From Acinetobacter pittii ANC 4050 (GTDB lineage Bacteria; Pseudomonadota; Gammaproteobacteria; Pseudomonadales; Moraxellaceae): 64,000 nt of DNA. The position numbers and the translations under genes are program-made. Positions 1 through 7,829 of the stretch are shown one piece after another; positions within the stretch are counted from its first letter, which is position 1, and each line of letters opens with the position of its first letter. The notes beneath the pieces are model-generated. The model made no database searches and was not told the DNA's origin. It worked only from the letters and a program-made list of their open reading frames with translations. The stretch covers positions 2,151,647-2,215,646 of the forward strand of contig NZ_KB976987.1 of NCBI RefSeq assembly GCF_000399685.1. Reading direction: 5' to 3'.

Positions 1-885
1 CAAATCAGCAAGATTTCTAATTTCTTCCATTACTGCCTTACACGCAGGTGTTAAATAGCCGTGTTTAGAAATAGACAAAGAAATATAGCGCTTGAGTGCG
101 GGGTTAACGATTTTTGCAGCTTGAATTGAGGTGTATTGGCTGGCCTTCTTTAACGCTTGCGGCCCCAGCATGGTATACATACGAGATTCGGCAACCAAAT
201 GGGTTTGTAAACTAATCGAGTCAGCCTCAAATACAATGTTCAGCTCTACCCCATTTTCATAAGCCATATGGTCTAAAAAATTGCGCCAGTTACTTGGCCT
301 GCAAAACGTGACCAGCGGTAACTCACTTACGTCTTTAAAGTCGACTTCATTGGCCTGAGTGAGCGCATCGCCTTCGCAGCCCACCAAGTAAGTATCGGCT
401 TCGGTAAGATAAACATCGCCTTGTTTTGGTGTCGGGTTAAAACGATAGAGAATAGCTAAATCGACGCTGCCATCTTCAAGCCATTTTTCTAAATGCACCC
501 CTTGCCCTTCACGCACCGAGAGTTTAATTAAGGGATATTTTTGTTGAAGCACTTTATAGAGGGTCGATAACAACGGATGTGAAGTAGACGGCAAACTGGC
601 AATGCGAACCGTACCAATTGGAGTATCGGTCGAATGCAAAATTTCATTATTAAGTTGGTCAGTCACGTTCAGCCATGAACGAATTTTAGGAAGTAAATGC
701 TGGCCTAAATCGGTGAGTTCTACGCCCCGTCCTGTTCGGTTAAACAAACGACCACCACATTGCGCCTCAAGTTCGTTCATTTGCCGACTGATTTGTGGTT
801 GGTTGGTGTTATGCAGCATGGCGACTTTGCTTAAGCTACCGAGTTCCACCGCGTCTAAAAATATTTTCCATAATTCATAATTCAT
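1..885 (-). CDS. LysR-family transcriptional regulator (partial, C-terminus off the left edge)
   Basis: Reading the minus strand from an ATG at 883-885 gives an open frame of 295 codons to the window edge. It begins MNYELWKIFLDAVELGSLSK and contains the helix-turn-helix NTNQPQISRQMNELE, the typical LysR N-terminal winged helix. The rest reads as the two-lobed effector-binding domain. LysR proteins are usually about 300 residues, so only a few C-terminal residues can be missing. It is transcribed divergently from the aldolase/transporter/porin genes, so by family habit it probably controls them in response to their substrate or a breakdown product. The ligand cannot be told from sequence. The family call is secure; the target assignment is inference from position and from palindromes in the shared promoter region. 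Confidence 0.9.
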   Translation of the reverse strand, partial: MNYELWKIFLDAVELGSLSKVAMLHNTNQPQISRQMNELEAQCGGRLFNRTGRGVELTDLGQHLLPKIRSWLNVTDQLNNEILHSTDTPIGTVRIASLPSTSHPLLSTLYKVLQQKYPLIKLSVREGQGVHLEKWLEDGSVDLAILYRFNPTPKQGDVYLTEADTYLVGCEGDALTQANEVDFKDVSELPLVTFCRPSNWRNFLDHMAYENGVELNIVFEADSISLQTHLVAESRMYTMLGPQALKKASQYTSIQAAKIVNPALKRYISLSISKHGYLTPACKAVMEEIRNLADL

Positions 886-929
886 CGATTCTTCCTAAAC
901 CGTTATAGGCAGCGTTTTTAGCTATACAT

Positions 930-964
930 TTTCAGTATAACTGAAATTCAAGAATTGGTAATTC
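930..964. promoter_or_regulatory. candidate LysR operator in the divergent promoter region
   Basis: Two inverted repeats lie side by side between the divergent regulator and aldolase genes. One is TTTCAGT-ATA-ACTGAAA at 930-946, a perfect 7-bp-arm palindrome. The other is GAATT-GGT-AATTC at 952-964. LysR regulators bind T-N11-A-type interrupted palindromes in just this position. Occupancy by this regulator is inferred, not shown. Confidence 0.45.
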
Positions 965-1071
965 CTACATAGCTCACCTATTTCTATACTCCAATCATGT
1001 TCTCTACAACACGATTTAAGTCAGATTAAGAACCAGAGAATATTTAATTACACTGTATAGGAAGTACGATT

Positions 1072-2016
1072 ATGAGTTTAGATTTACGTGGATTAACCCC
1101 AGCACCTGTGACTCCTTTTACCCGTGACGGACAAGTAGACCATGATGCGATTCAACGTTTAGGTTCATGGTTAGGTAGTATTGATGGTGTGAAAGGCTTG
1201 GTTGTTCTTGGGCATGCAGGTGAAGGAACATTCTTGTCGCAAAAAGAACAAATGCAGGTCATCGAAAGCTTTGTTAAATCGGTAGATGACAAAATTCCGG
1301 TAATCGCAGGTATTACGCTCGAAGGTACTTCAGTTGCAGCAGAAGAAGCTAAACGTGCAGTGAGTGCGGGTGCTTCGGCAGGTTTGATTTACCCTTCACA
1401 TGGCTGGTTGCGTTTTGGCTATCAAAAAGGCGCACCACAAGACCGCTATAAAGCAATTTATGAAGAAAGTGGTTTGCCATCTATTTTATTCCAATATCCA
1501 GATGCAACTAAAGCCACTTACGACCTAGAAACTCTACTCGATATTTCTGCACAGCCAGGCGTGTTTGCCATGAAAAATGGTGTACGTAACATGCGCCGCT
1601 GGGATGTTGAAATTCCGATTATTCGCCGTGAACGCCCAGACTTACAGGTATTGACGTGCCACGATGAATATTTGCTTCACACCATGTTTGATGTAGACGG
1701 CGCTTTGGTAGGCTACGGCAACATTGCCCCTGAACTGTTAATTGAAATGATTAAAGCAGGTAAAGCCAAAGATTACGCTAAAGCGCGTGCCATTCACGAC
1801 CAATTATTACCAGTGACTCGCAATGTTTATCACCGTGGTTCACACATGGAAGGTACTGTCGCGCTTAAACATGCATTGGTTGCTCGCGGAATTTTGGACC
1901 ATGCTACTGTGCGTTCGCCATTGCTTCCACTCGCTGATGGTGCTGAGCAAGAAATTCATGATGCGATGCGTCAAGCCGGAATTGGCAAGGTCGATTTAAC
2001 CCAAGCCGTTGCTTAA
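1072..2016 (+). CDS. DapA/NanA-family (dihydrodipicolinate synthase-like) aldolase or dehydratase
   Basis: A 314-residue protein of the Schiff-base-forming TIM-barrel family that includes dihydrodipicolinate synthase, N-acetylneuraminate lyase and keto-deoxy-sugar-acid dehydratases/aldolases. The N-terminus LTPAPVTPFTRDG and the segment GHAGEGTFLSQKE match the family's substrate-loop region. The lysine in VFAMKNG sits where the catalytic Schiff-base lysine belongs. It is not the biosynthetic DapA: the GIKEATG-type lysine motif is altered, and the gene lies with a transporter and a porin rather than with lysine genes. A good ribosome-binding site (AGGAAG) precedes the ATG. The likely role is cleavage or dehydration of an imported keto or sugar acid; the substrate is unknown. 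Confidence 0.85.
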   Translation: MSLDLRGLTPAPVTPFTRDGQVDHDAIQRLGSWLGSIDGVKGLVVLGHAGEGTFLSQKEQMQVIESFVKSVDDKIPVIAGITLEGTSVAAEEAKRAVSAGASAGLIYPSHGWLRFGYQKGAPQDRYKAIYEESGLPSILFQYPDATKATYDLETLLDISAQPGVFAMKNGVRNMRRWDVEIPIIRRERPDLQVLTCHDEYLLHTMFDVDGALVGYGNIAPELLIEMIKAGKAKDYAKARAIHDQLLPVTRNVYHRGSHMEGTVALKHALVARGILDHATVRSPLLPLADGAEQEIHDAMRQAGIGKVDLTQAVA

Positions 2017-2026
2017 ATTCTATTCG

Positions 2027-2053
2027 GGCTAGCATGTACGCTAGCCTTTTTTT
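2027..2053 (+). terminator. rho-independent terminator after the DapA-like gene
   Basis: A perfect 7-bp stem (GGCTAGC/GCTAGCC) with a 6-nt loop is followed by seven T's. It lies 10 bp after the stop codon, so the following transporter may have its own promoter or depend on read-through. Confidence 0.85.
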
Positions 2054-2189
2054 CCTGTACGCTGCCTGAGGCCAAACATCGGGCATGTCTCTTAAAAACA
2101 ATAATAAAAAGCATGCAAACTGTGGTGAACAGGTAGTGCCAAATAGAACAAAAAAACTACGAGGAATGTAGTAGATAAGGAGATAGAAG

Positions 2190-3575
2190 ATGACAAATCT
2201 AGCGGATGTAGAACAAATTAGTCATCATCAAAAAAATGCGGAAATTATTGCAAGACTCGAACGGCTACCAGTCACGGGTCGAATGCAATTTATGCGAATT
2301 ACCATTGGTATAGCGACCTTTTTTGACGCCTATACTGTTCTTGCGATTGCCTTTGCTTTACCCCAACTCATTACCGAATGGCACCTGACTCCTGCTTACG
2401 TCGGTGCGATCATTGCTGCGGGCTATGTCGGGCAACTGGTCGGTGCAATCTTTTTTGGTTCACTTGCCGAAAAAGTCGGTCGTTTAAAAGTACTGTCTTT
2501 TACCATTTTACTGTTTGTGGCAATGGACATTTCTTGTCTGTTTGCATGGAGCGGAATGTCACTGTTAATTTTCCGTTTCTTACAAGGTGTTGGTACAGGT
2601 GGTGAAGTGCCTGTTGCGAGTGCCTATATTAACGAGTTTATTGGTGCAGAAAAGCGCGGTAAGTTTTTCTTGCTCTATGAAGTTTTATTCCCTCTCGGCC
2701 TGATGTTTGCAGGCATGGCAGCGTTTTTCCTGATGCCAATTTACGGCTGGAAAGTCATGTTTATTGTGGGTCTAATTCCATCGTTACTGGTCATTCCTTT
2801 ACGGTTTTTCTTGCCTGAGTCACCACGCTGGCTGGCTTCAAAAGGCCGTTTTAAAGAAGCAGATCAAGTCGTCAAAAGTTTTGAAGACAGTGCCATCAAA
2901 AGCGGTAAAACTTTGCCTGAACCTGTGGTTAAAGAAATTAACCCGCAAGGCATGGCAAAAACCGACTGGCGTGAGCTGTTCCGTGGCATCTACCGTAAAC
3001 GTACCTTTACGCTATGGGGCATGTGGTTTTGCGTGTATATGGTGAACAATGCCATGGTGACTTGGCTGCCTTCTCTCTACAAACAGCACTTTGGCTTGTC
3101 GCTTCAAACCAGTTTAGGTTATGGCTGGATTACGTCGGGCGTGGGTGTAATTGCCTCTATTATCTGTGCGTTGATGATTGATAAAGTCGGCCGCCGTCCT
3201 TGGTACAGTGCAGCGTTTTTCTTAGCGATCATTCCACTCATGAGCCTCTCGATTTTAGGTGCAAAATCGGCGATGGAAGTTGTGATTTTAGCAACACTGA
3301 GCTATGCCATTTTGCAGACCATTTCATTCTCTTTATACCTTTATGCTGCCGAACTTTACCCAACTCGCCTACGTGCGATGGGCATCGGGTTTAGTACCGC
3401 TTGGCTACGTGCCGGCTCTGCAATTGGACCTGTTATGGTCGGTCTGGTCGTTGGTGGCTACGGCATTCAATATGTGTTTAGTGTGCTGGCGGTTGTAGCG
3501 CTCATTGGTGGGCTTGTAACCTTCTTGTTTGCCATTGAAACCAAAGGCCAAGTGCTCGAAAAACTCTCTCCTTAA
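2190..3575 (+). CDS. MFS transporter, sugar-porter-like
   Basis: A 461-residue integral membrane protein with about 12 predicted helices. The loop-2/3 signature reads GSLAEKVGRLKV and its repeat in the second half reads MIDKVGRRPW. RFLQGVGTGGEVPVASAYINEF and PESPRWLASKGR are hallmarks of the sugar-porter/aromatic-acid branch of the major facilitator superfamily. The ribosome-binding site AAGGAG lies 7 nt before the ATG. It follows the DapA-like enzyme and precedes an OprD-like porin on the same strand, so it most likely carries the porin's solute across the inner membrane by H+ symport. The solute itself (sugar acid, aromatic acid or similar) cannot be read from sequence. Confidence 0.88.
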   Translation: MTNLADVEQISHHQKNAEIIARLERLPVTGRMQFMRITIGIATFFDAYTVLAIAFALPQLITEWHLTPAYVGAIIAAGYVGQLVGAIFFGSLAEKVGRLKVLSFTILLFVAMDISCLFAWSGMSLLIFRFLQGVGTGGEVPVASAYINEFIGAEKRGKFFLLYEVLFPLGLMFAGMAAFFLMPIYGWKVMFIVGLIPSLLVIPLRFFLPESPRWLASKGRFKEADQVVKSFEDSAIKSGKTLPEPVVKEINPQGMAKTDWRELFRGIYRKRTFTLWGMWFCVYMVNNAMVTWLPSLYKQHFGLSLQTSLGYGWITSGVGVIASIICALMIDKVGRRPWYSAAFFLAIIPLMSLSILGAKSAMEVVILATLSYAILQTISFSLYLYAAELYPTRLRAMGIGFSTAWLRAGSAIGPVMVGLVVGGYGIQYVFSVLAVVALIGGLVTFLFAIETKGQVLEKLSP

Positions 3576-3596
3576 TTCATCCATTTCATAAAAAGC

Positions 3597-3620
3597 TTGC
3601 CTAACCTTAGCGTTAGGCAA
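3597..3620 (+). other. intercistronic hairpin between transporter and porin
   Basis: Perfect 9-bp inverted repeat TTGCCTAAC / GTTAGGCAA with a 6-nt loop, located between the transporter stop and the porin start and not followed by a T-run. It could stabilise or attenuate the mRNA between the two genes; it is not a canonical terminator. Confidence 0.5.
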
Positions 3621-3653
3621 AGGGCTTATTCATGCTTAAAAAAGGAATTTAAA

Positions 3654-5000
3654 ATGAATAAATATTTGCTATGGGGCTGTATTGGTTTAGGCAGCGTGAG
3701 CAATGCGTATGCAGAGCTTCCTCAAGAATTTGGCAAGTTAGAATTAAAACTTAACACCCGTTACTGGAACGATGAAGGCACTGCCCACCCCACGCTTGCC
3801 AACCCTTCGCCTTCGTCGAGTGAATATGAACAAAGTGCCTTAGGGCTTGAGTTAAATTATCAGTCACCGTACATGTGGGACTGGCTTGGGGTAGATGGCT
3901 CACTCTATGCAGTCACCAAGTTATTTGACTCTGGCAAGCCGAGCGCGCAGCTTTTAGAAGTTGAAAATAACGGCAAGCTTGATCAAAACTTTGCGACTTT
4001 AGGTCAGCTCTACATCAAAGCAAAACTCGGCGACAAAAGCGAAATTAAATTAGGCCGCCAGTTGCACGACTCGCTCTTGCTTAAAAGCACCAATAACCGC
4101 GCTGTGCCTGACACTTTTTCGGGTGCGAGCGGTCAGTTTCAACTCAATGATCAGCTACAAACTTACATTGCTTACTATGACCGCTGGAAACCGCGCAGCA
4201 TGGATAGTTTTGAAAAACTGGTGACTGAAAATGACGAGCGCATTGATTATGTCGGTTTGCTCGGTGCCAAGTATCAGTACAAAAACTGGAGCGTGAATGC
4301 CGAATATTTAAATAGCAAAGATTATTTAAAAAAGTATGGGGCGATTGCTCAATATAAATTGCCCTTGCATGGCTTGGTATGGACATTTAACACAGGTGCT
4401 TTTTTCTCACGTGATGATGGCAAGCTGTTTAAATGCGGTGCCGAAACCGAGCTGGACTGTGTTAAAGGCCAAGATATTAACAACCGTGGCAATGGCTATT
4501 TTGTCGATGTAAATGTGGCCAAAAATAATATTGAAGGCGGCATTGCCGTTTCAAAGTTTGATGGTTTTTGGATAGAAGATAATTTTTCCGTGCACTCTGA
4601 CCGCAACTCGGTTTTGACGCAAGACCACGGTACCAACCCGTTTTCGACCTCTGCGACCATTGGCCCTGACTTTACCAATAACGATGAAACCGCCATTGCC
4701 CTTCGGCTGAAATATAACTGGAAAGACTATGTGAAAGGTTTAAAAACCGAAGCGAAGTATATTTATGGCTTTGGCGCTCACCAAAGTAACATCAGCAGTG
4801 ATATTGAAGGTAAAGAGCGTTACTTTGACTTTACGGTGAGTTATGCCCTGCCGTGGACAAAAAACTTAGATGTGCGTTATTCATTTTTGCATTATGAATC
4901 GAAGTTTGAAAATGCAAACCTAGGTGAAAAAATAAATGGTATGTCTCGGAAAGATTGGGACCAGCACCGAGTATTTATTAATTACCGTTATACATTTTAA
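3654..5000 (+). CDS. OprD-family outer membrane porin
   Basis: A 448-residue protein from the ATG at 3654, which follows an AAAGGAA ribosome-binding site; a longer TTG-started frame from 3597 is unlikely. The N-terminus MNKYLLWGCIGLGSVSNAYA is a signal peptide with a cleavage site after AYA. The mature part is rich in alternating aromatic beta-strand patterns and ends in YRYTF, with the C-terminal phenylalanine recognised by the BAM complex. The body (LKLNTRYWNDEG..., GRQLHDSLLL) resembles the OprD channel family, which imports amino acids and small organic acids. It lies downstream of the MFS transporter and is probably part of the same uptake system. The family assignment is good; substrate selectivity is unknown. 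Confidence 0.85.
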   Translation: MNKYLLWGCIGLGSVSNAYAELPQEFGKLELKLNTRYWNDEGTAHPTLANPSPSSSEYEQSALGLELNYQSPYMWDWLGVDGSLYAVTKLFDSGKPSAQLLEVENNGKLDQNFATLGQLYIKAKLGDKSEIKLGRQLHDSLLLKSTNNRAVPDTFSGASGQFQLNDQLQTYIAYYDRWKPRSMDSFEKLVTENDERIDYVGLLGAKYQYKNWSVNAEYLNSKDYLKKYGAIAQYKLPLHGLVWTFNTGAFFSRDDGKLFKCGAETELDCVKGQDINNRGNGYFVDVNVAKNNIEGGIAVSKFDGFWIEDNFSVHSDRNSVLTQDHGTNPFSTSATIGPDFTNNDETAIALRLKYNWKDYVKGLKTEAKYIYGFGAHQSNISSDIEGKERYFDFTVSYALPWTKNLDVRYSFLHYESKFENANLGEKINGMSRKDWDQHRVFINYRYTF

Positions 5001-5006
5001 GTACAG

Positions 5007-5038
5007 GCTAAACGTTTAGTTTAGCTTTATTATTTTTA
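5007..5038 (+). terminator. terminator after the porin
   Basis: A perfect 7-bp stem GCTAAAC/GTTTAGC with a 5-nt loop is followed by a T-rich tract (TTTATTATTTTT). It closes the aldolase-transporter-porin unit. Confidence 0.8.
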
Positions 5039-5153
5039 TTAATTTATGGCTTTAAATAGATTAACTTTTGAGTTTAATTAAAATATAAATTTATATTTAA
5101 AATTTTTATAATATTTTATTTAAATTGAATTGACCTGTTAAAAACTTATGATT

Positions 5154-5400
5154 ATTATGGTCCCGCTGGCCTACATTGCCAGTCGGTTTTAGCAGACCGT
5201 AGATCCATGGCGGGTTATAGTTCAACTATAAGTCGTTAGACCCTTGCGTCCCTTTTCTTTGCGGTAGGACGGGAGGGGGACGCGCTTGCGCGTGCTGGTT
5301 CCTTGGATCCCAGTCTGCTAACCCCCTTTCGTTCTACCACCATAATCAATTGACGGTGATTTTTGGTGGTAGAGCTCCATAAATTTTAAGGAGTTAACCA
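5154..5400 (+). ncRNA. candidate structured RNA / riboswitch-like leader, family not recognised
   Basis: A GC-rich block inside very AT-rich DNA with many nested complementary segments. The outermost pairing is ATTATGGT (5154-5161) with ACCATAAT (5339-5346). Inside are hairpins CTGGC/GCCAG, CGGT/ACCG, TTATAG/CTATAA and ACGCG/CGCGT, longer pairings GCGTCCC/GGGACGC, and a possible TTAGCAGAC/GTCTGCTAA helix. CTACCACC (5334-5341) can alternatively pair perfectly with GGTGGTAG (5365-5372), which would break the outer helix. Further on, AGCTCC can pair with the GGAGTT of a strong Shine-Dalgarno just before a 12-codon ORF. Mutually exclusive helices next to a sequestered ribosome-binding site are the plan of a translational riboswitch or sensor leader. 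I could not match it to a known class. The strand is inferred from the ribosome-binding site and ORF. Confidence 0.55.
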
Positions 5401-5438
5401 TGACCTTTTTTAAATTAATCCCCTATCCTCTCTCGTAA
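5400..5438 (+). CDS. 12-residue ORF downstream of the structured RNA
   Basis: An ATG preceded by AAGGAG at ideal spacing opens a short frame that reads MTFFKLIPYPLS and stops at TAA. It directly follows the structured RNA at 5154-5400, whose last helix would mask its Shine-Dalgarno. It is either a leader peptide or a very small membrane or regulatory peptide. No larger gene follows in range: the next frame starts about 200 bp later after AT-rich DNA. The strength of the ribosome-binding site is the main argument that it is translated. No function can be assigned. Confidence 0.4.
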   Translation: MTFFKLIPYPLS

Positions 5439-5635
5439 TTTTATTTGTTTAAAATTTAGGTTTTCTATTATCTAATTTTTTAAATTTATAAATTATTTTT
5501 ATTTTAAAATTTAAATCATTTTATTTTATTGCTTTTATAGGCGGGTTAACTATTGCCTTTAAAAATGATTTTAAACTTTAAACATAGCGGTTTATTTTTT
5601 CTCATTGATATATCCCCAATCATTACGAGAATAAT
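5439..5635. other. AT-rich intergenic stretch, no gene seen
   Basis: About 200 bp of extremely A+T-rich DNA between the 12-codon ORF and the next gene. I see no conserved motif, open frame or terminator in it beyond possible promoter-like TATA tracts. Confidence 0.5.
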
Positions 5636-5920
5636 ATGAAATTTTATAAAACTATTTTGGTTTTAGGCCTTGTGATCGGCGATTACAGCGTTTCAGGTTG
5701 TGACCTCCGCACTCAACAGGATTTTGAAAAAATTTGCCTGTCGGGTGGACACACCCAAGCCAGTTGCGACTGTATTTACCAACGGCTTGAACAAGTGTAT
5801 TCGCCTCAGCTCATGCAAGGTCTAGAACATGTCAGTTTGCAAAGTCCTGCTCTCCCACAGGACTTTGCCCCTACTTTTTTTAGTGTGATGCGGCGGTGCG
5901 ATAAAGAAGACATGGGCTAA
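5636..5920 (+). CDS. small secreted or lipoprotein-like hypothetical protein
   Basis: A 94-residue protein with a hydrophobic N-terminus followed by SVSGC, which resembles a lipobox (signal peptidase II site with the cysteine as residue 1 of the mature protein). The mature part has four further cysteines (two in ASCDC), suggesting disulfides in the periplasm. I do not recognise the family. It stands alone between two terminator-like hairpins in the accessory region. Codon use and composition are closer to the core genes than to the AT-rich genes downstream. Function unknown. Confidence 0.6.
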   Translation: MKFYKTILVLGLVIGDYSVSGCDLRTQQDFEKICLSGGHTQASCDCIYQRLEQVYSPQLMQGLEHVSLQSPALPQDFAPTFFSVMRRCDKEDMG

Positions 5921-5940
5921 GCATTTGGCTTAGCTCCCTT
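5914..5940 (+). terminator. hairpin overlapping the stop codon of the small lipoprotein-like gene
   Basis: A 7-bp perfect stem GCTAAGC/GCTTAGC with a 5-nt loop contains the stop codon, but only a weak T-rich tail follows. It is probably a terminator of modest strength. Confidence 0.5.
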
Positions 5941-5983
5941 ATCTCTGTGTCGCAATGGTGGATAACTTTAAATCAGCGCAAAA

Positions 5984-6010
5984 AATTAAAGTTCTGTTGT
6001 GGCATGGGGG
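5984..6010 (+). repeat. direct repeat DR1, left copy
   Basis: The 21 bp at 5984-6004, beginning AATTAAAGTTCTGTTG, recur exactly at 10338-10358. After one mismatch (T versus C) the match continues through a run of G's. The two copies enclose the PAAR/metallopeptidase/lipoprotein block. A third, weaker copy lies at 11019-11040 beside the 3' end of cas2-3. Such repeats mark module exchange or an unrecognised small element. Confidence 0.7.
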
Positions 6011-6104
6011 CCTGCTTATAAGAGGGTTTAGTGCAATTGTATCTGTCTCCCATTTCGACTACTCGAAAGGAACTAGATTCGATCAATTGTGTGTCAGACT
6101 ATAG

Positions 6105-6140
6105 AATAAAAAAACTCTTCACTTGTGGAAATGAAGAGCT
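6105..6140 (-). terminator. terminator of the PAAR/effector operon
   Basis: On the minus strand a 7-bp stem (CTCTTCA/TGAAGAG) is followed by seven or more T's. It lies downstream of the last gene of the leftward operon at 6195-8809. Confidence 0.8.
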
Positions 6141-6194
6141 ATAACTGAATACATGTATCGTATATAAAGTAACCATGACCTCTTTAAAAGTGTT

Positions 6195-6680
6195 TTAATT
6201 AAAAAAATTAATTAACCAATAATAGAGATTTTTTAATTTAGTCCAAAGGCCATTGCTAGAGTAATCATATTGATTAGTGCCACAATATATACCTTTTTCA
6301 AGGTCTGCTTTAGCATCTAATAATACAGTTTTTCCTTCAGCAGTCCTATTTACGCAAATTCTTTGCGTATATGATTGGTCTGTTTCAAGGATAACATCAT
6401 ACGGAAAAGGCTCTTCAAATTCGGATGCCTTAATTTTAATACAGTTCTCTTCAATAATAGGCATTTTAAGATTCAAATAAGTTTTTGAATAAGTATCATG
6501 AAAGGTATTAATTCCATCTACTTTCCCCATATAAATTAAGGTCCGATTCTCATATGCTTTGTCATAGCCTCCTTTTGTAAATACACACACATTATTGTTT
6601 TTAATTTTTACATATAATGCTGAACTAGGAGAAGCACTAACAGAACTACTAATAAAAAGTAGTAAATACAATAATTTCAT
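6195..6680 (-). CDS. small exported protein, probable immunity protein of the metallopeptidase module
   Basis: A 161-residue frame starting at the ATG at 6678-6680, chosen because it opens a clean signal peptide, MKLLYLLLFISSSVSASPSS; a longer frame starting at 6731 would bury it. The mature part has several cysteines (for example NNNVCVF, EENCIK, RICVN and IYCGTNQYDYSS), consistent with a disulfide-bonded periplasmic protein. It is the last gene of a leftward operon running PAAR-like, PAAR, metallopeptidase, lipoprotein, this gene. Exported small proteins just after a type VI effector are typically its immunity factors. I recognise no family, so the immunity role is inference from position and export. 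Confidence 0.5.
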   Translation of the reverse strand: MKLLYLLLFISSSVSASPSSALYVKIKNNNVCVFTKGGYDKAYENRTLIYMGKVDGINTFHDTYSKTYLNLKMPIIEENCIKIKASEFEEPFPYDVILETDQSYTQRICVNRTAEGKTVLLDAKADLEKGIYCGTNQYDYSSNGLWTKLKNLYYWLINFFN

Positions 6681-6736
6681 AGAAATTACCTTTAAGGTAA
6701 TCCCCAAAGTATTAGGGCTACGGTTAAGCATCTACA

Positions 6737-7180
6737 TCATAAATCATGGCATTTTTGAATAAATACAGAAGTATTTTCATTTTGTTGCTTAGTAAGAATT
6801 TTATCTTTATGTAAACAAAAACCTACTGTAGTGAATCCAACACCAGTTTTATTTAATCCTTGTTCACCTAACAACATATAATAAGCGTGATTTTCTACAA
6901 TTTTTTTTGATTTATAGTTCTCAAAAATAATCTCTTTCATTTCCTTATTAATCTCTTTCGAAACAAATAATCGTTTATAAGTTATGCCATCTGATTCAAA
7001 GTTTTCATAGTCATTAATTTCATAATGATAAACCAAAACTTTTTTATCTTTTGGAAAAGAAAAATAGAGATTTCCTTGATTACTAGAAACAACAATATCA
7101 GTTTTTATACTATTGTGACTTGTACATCCAGTAACGAAAAAAGGGATAAATAAAATAATCAATGCGCTAAATAATTTCAT
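6737..7180 (-). CDS. small lipoprotein, probable immunity protein of the metallopeptidase module
   Basis: A 147-residue protein whose N-terminus MKLFSALIILFIPFFVTGC carries a signal peptide and a lipobox (VTGC), so it should be anchored in the periplasm by a lipidated cysteine. The rest is a small, mostly polar domain I do not recognise. The start is only 12 bp after the metallopeptidase stop on the same strand. A periplasmic lipoprotein directly downstream of a type VI cargo enzyme is most simply read as the cognate immunity protein that protects sibling cells. That role is inferred from context. Confidence 0.55.
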   Translation of the reverse strand: MKLFSALIILFIPFFVTGCTSHNSIKTDIVVSSNQGNLYFSFPKDKKVLVYHYEINDYENFESDGITYKRLFVSKEINKEMKEIIFENYKSKKIVENHAYYMLLGEQGLNKTGVGFTTVGFCLHKDKILTKQQNENTSVFIQKCHDL

Positions 7181-7192
7181 ATAACTTCCTTG

Positions 7193-7828
7193 TTATGGAA
7201 TAGCTTGTCTAACTTTATCTTCATAAATTTGTACTATAGTTGCCCAAGCACCTTTAATATTGGTCTTAATATTATCTACTTTCATATACTGAATTTGTTT
7301 ATTGGTATATTTTAGTAACCAATAATCAGCTAAAATTTCTGCTTGAGATTCCAAGTTGTAATCCAATAATTTTTTAGGTAGATGTTCAACTAAATTAGGC
7401 ATGAAATCTGACTTGTATTTTTTTAGTTCATGTATGTTGTAGAGATAAGGATCTTTCTTAGTAAAATAAGCACACGCATGTACTGAACCCGCTACAACTA
7501 GTACATTCACATCTGATTGATATTGCCATACATGGCCCATTTCATGTAAAAAAACCTTTTTAAAATCAGTTGTTGAAGCACTATAGTCTGGTAAATAAAT
7601 TTCTCTCGGAGCATAAATATTACCGTTTGGAGTAACGAATGTTGTTGGGTCTTGGTTAGGTAAATAGTCACCAGTAAAAATTTTAACTTTAGAATAATCA
7701 ATACTATCTTTAAAAACGAGCTTAGATAAAGCTATTTCACCAGATGTTAGATTACGGGAAGGTAACGTTATTACTTTTTTCACACTATTTTCAACACTAT
7801 TGGTTGATGCTTTTATATTAATACCCAC
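7193..7828 (-). CDS. HEXXH metallopeptidase, probable type VI secretion effector
   Basis: A 211-residue protein. Residues 95-99 are HEMGH, the HEXXH zinc site with the catalytic glutamate. About 65 residues later SQAEILADYW supplies a glutamate (about residue 164) that could be the third zinc ligand, as in gluzincin-type peptidases. There is no signal peptide. It starts at a GTG one base after the stop of the PAAR gene, so translation is probably coupled and the enzyme is delivered as PAAR-associated cargo. Two exported small proteins follow it, consistent with a toxin/immunity layout. The zinc-peptidase fold is read from the motif; the target (peptidoglycan, periplasmic protein or another) and the secretion route are inference. 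A housekeeping peptidase is less likely given this setting. Confidence 0.7.
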   Translation of the reverse strand: MGINIKASTNSVENSVKKVITLPSRNLTSGEIALSKLVFKDSIDYSKVKIFTGDYLPNQDPTTFVTPNGNIYAPREIYLPDYSASTTDFKKVFLHEMGHVWQYQSDVNVLVVAGSVHACAYFTKKDPYLYNIHELKKYKSDFMPNLVEHLPKKLLDYNLESQAEILADYWLLKYTNKQIQYMKVDNIKTNIKGAWATIVQIYEDKVRQAIP

Positions 7829-7829
7829 A

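Noticed and set aside
1072..2016. Housekeeping dapA for lysine synthesis
   Set aside because: The Schiff-base motif and the genomic context (LysR regulator, transporter, porin) fit a catabolic member of the family instead.
3405..3620. An ORF antisense to the MFS transporter end
   Set aside because: It lies entirely in the shadow of the transporter gene and has no independent support.
5150..5400. The structured block as a tRNA, group I/II intron or retron RNA
   Set aside because: There is no T-arm motif or CCA, no intron catalytic-core motif (no recognisable domain V or P7) and no reverse transcriptase nearby.
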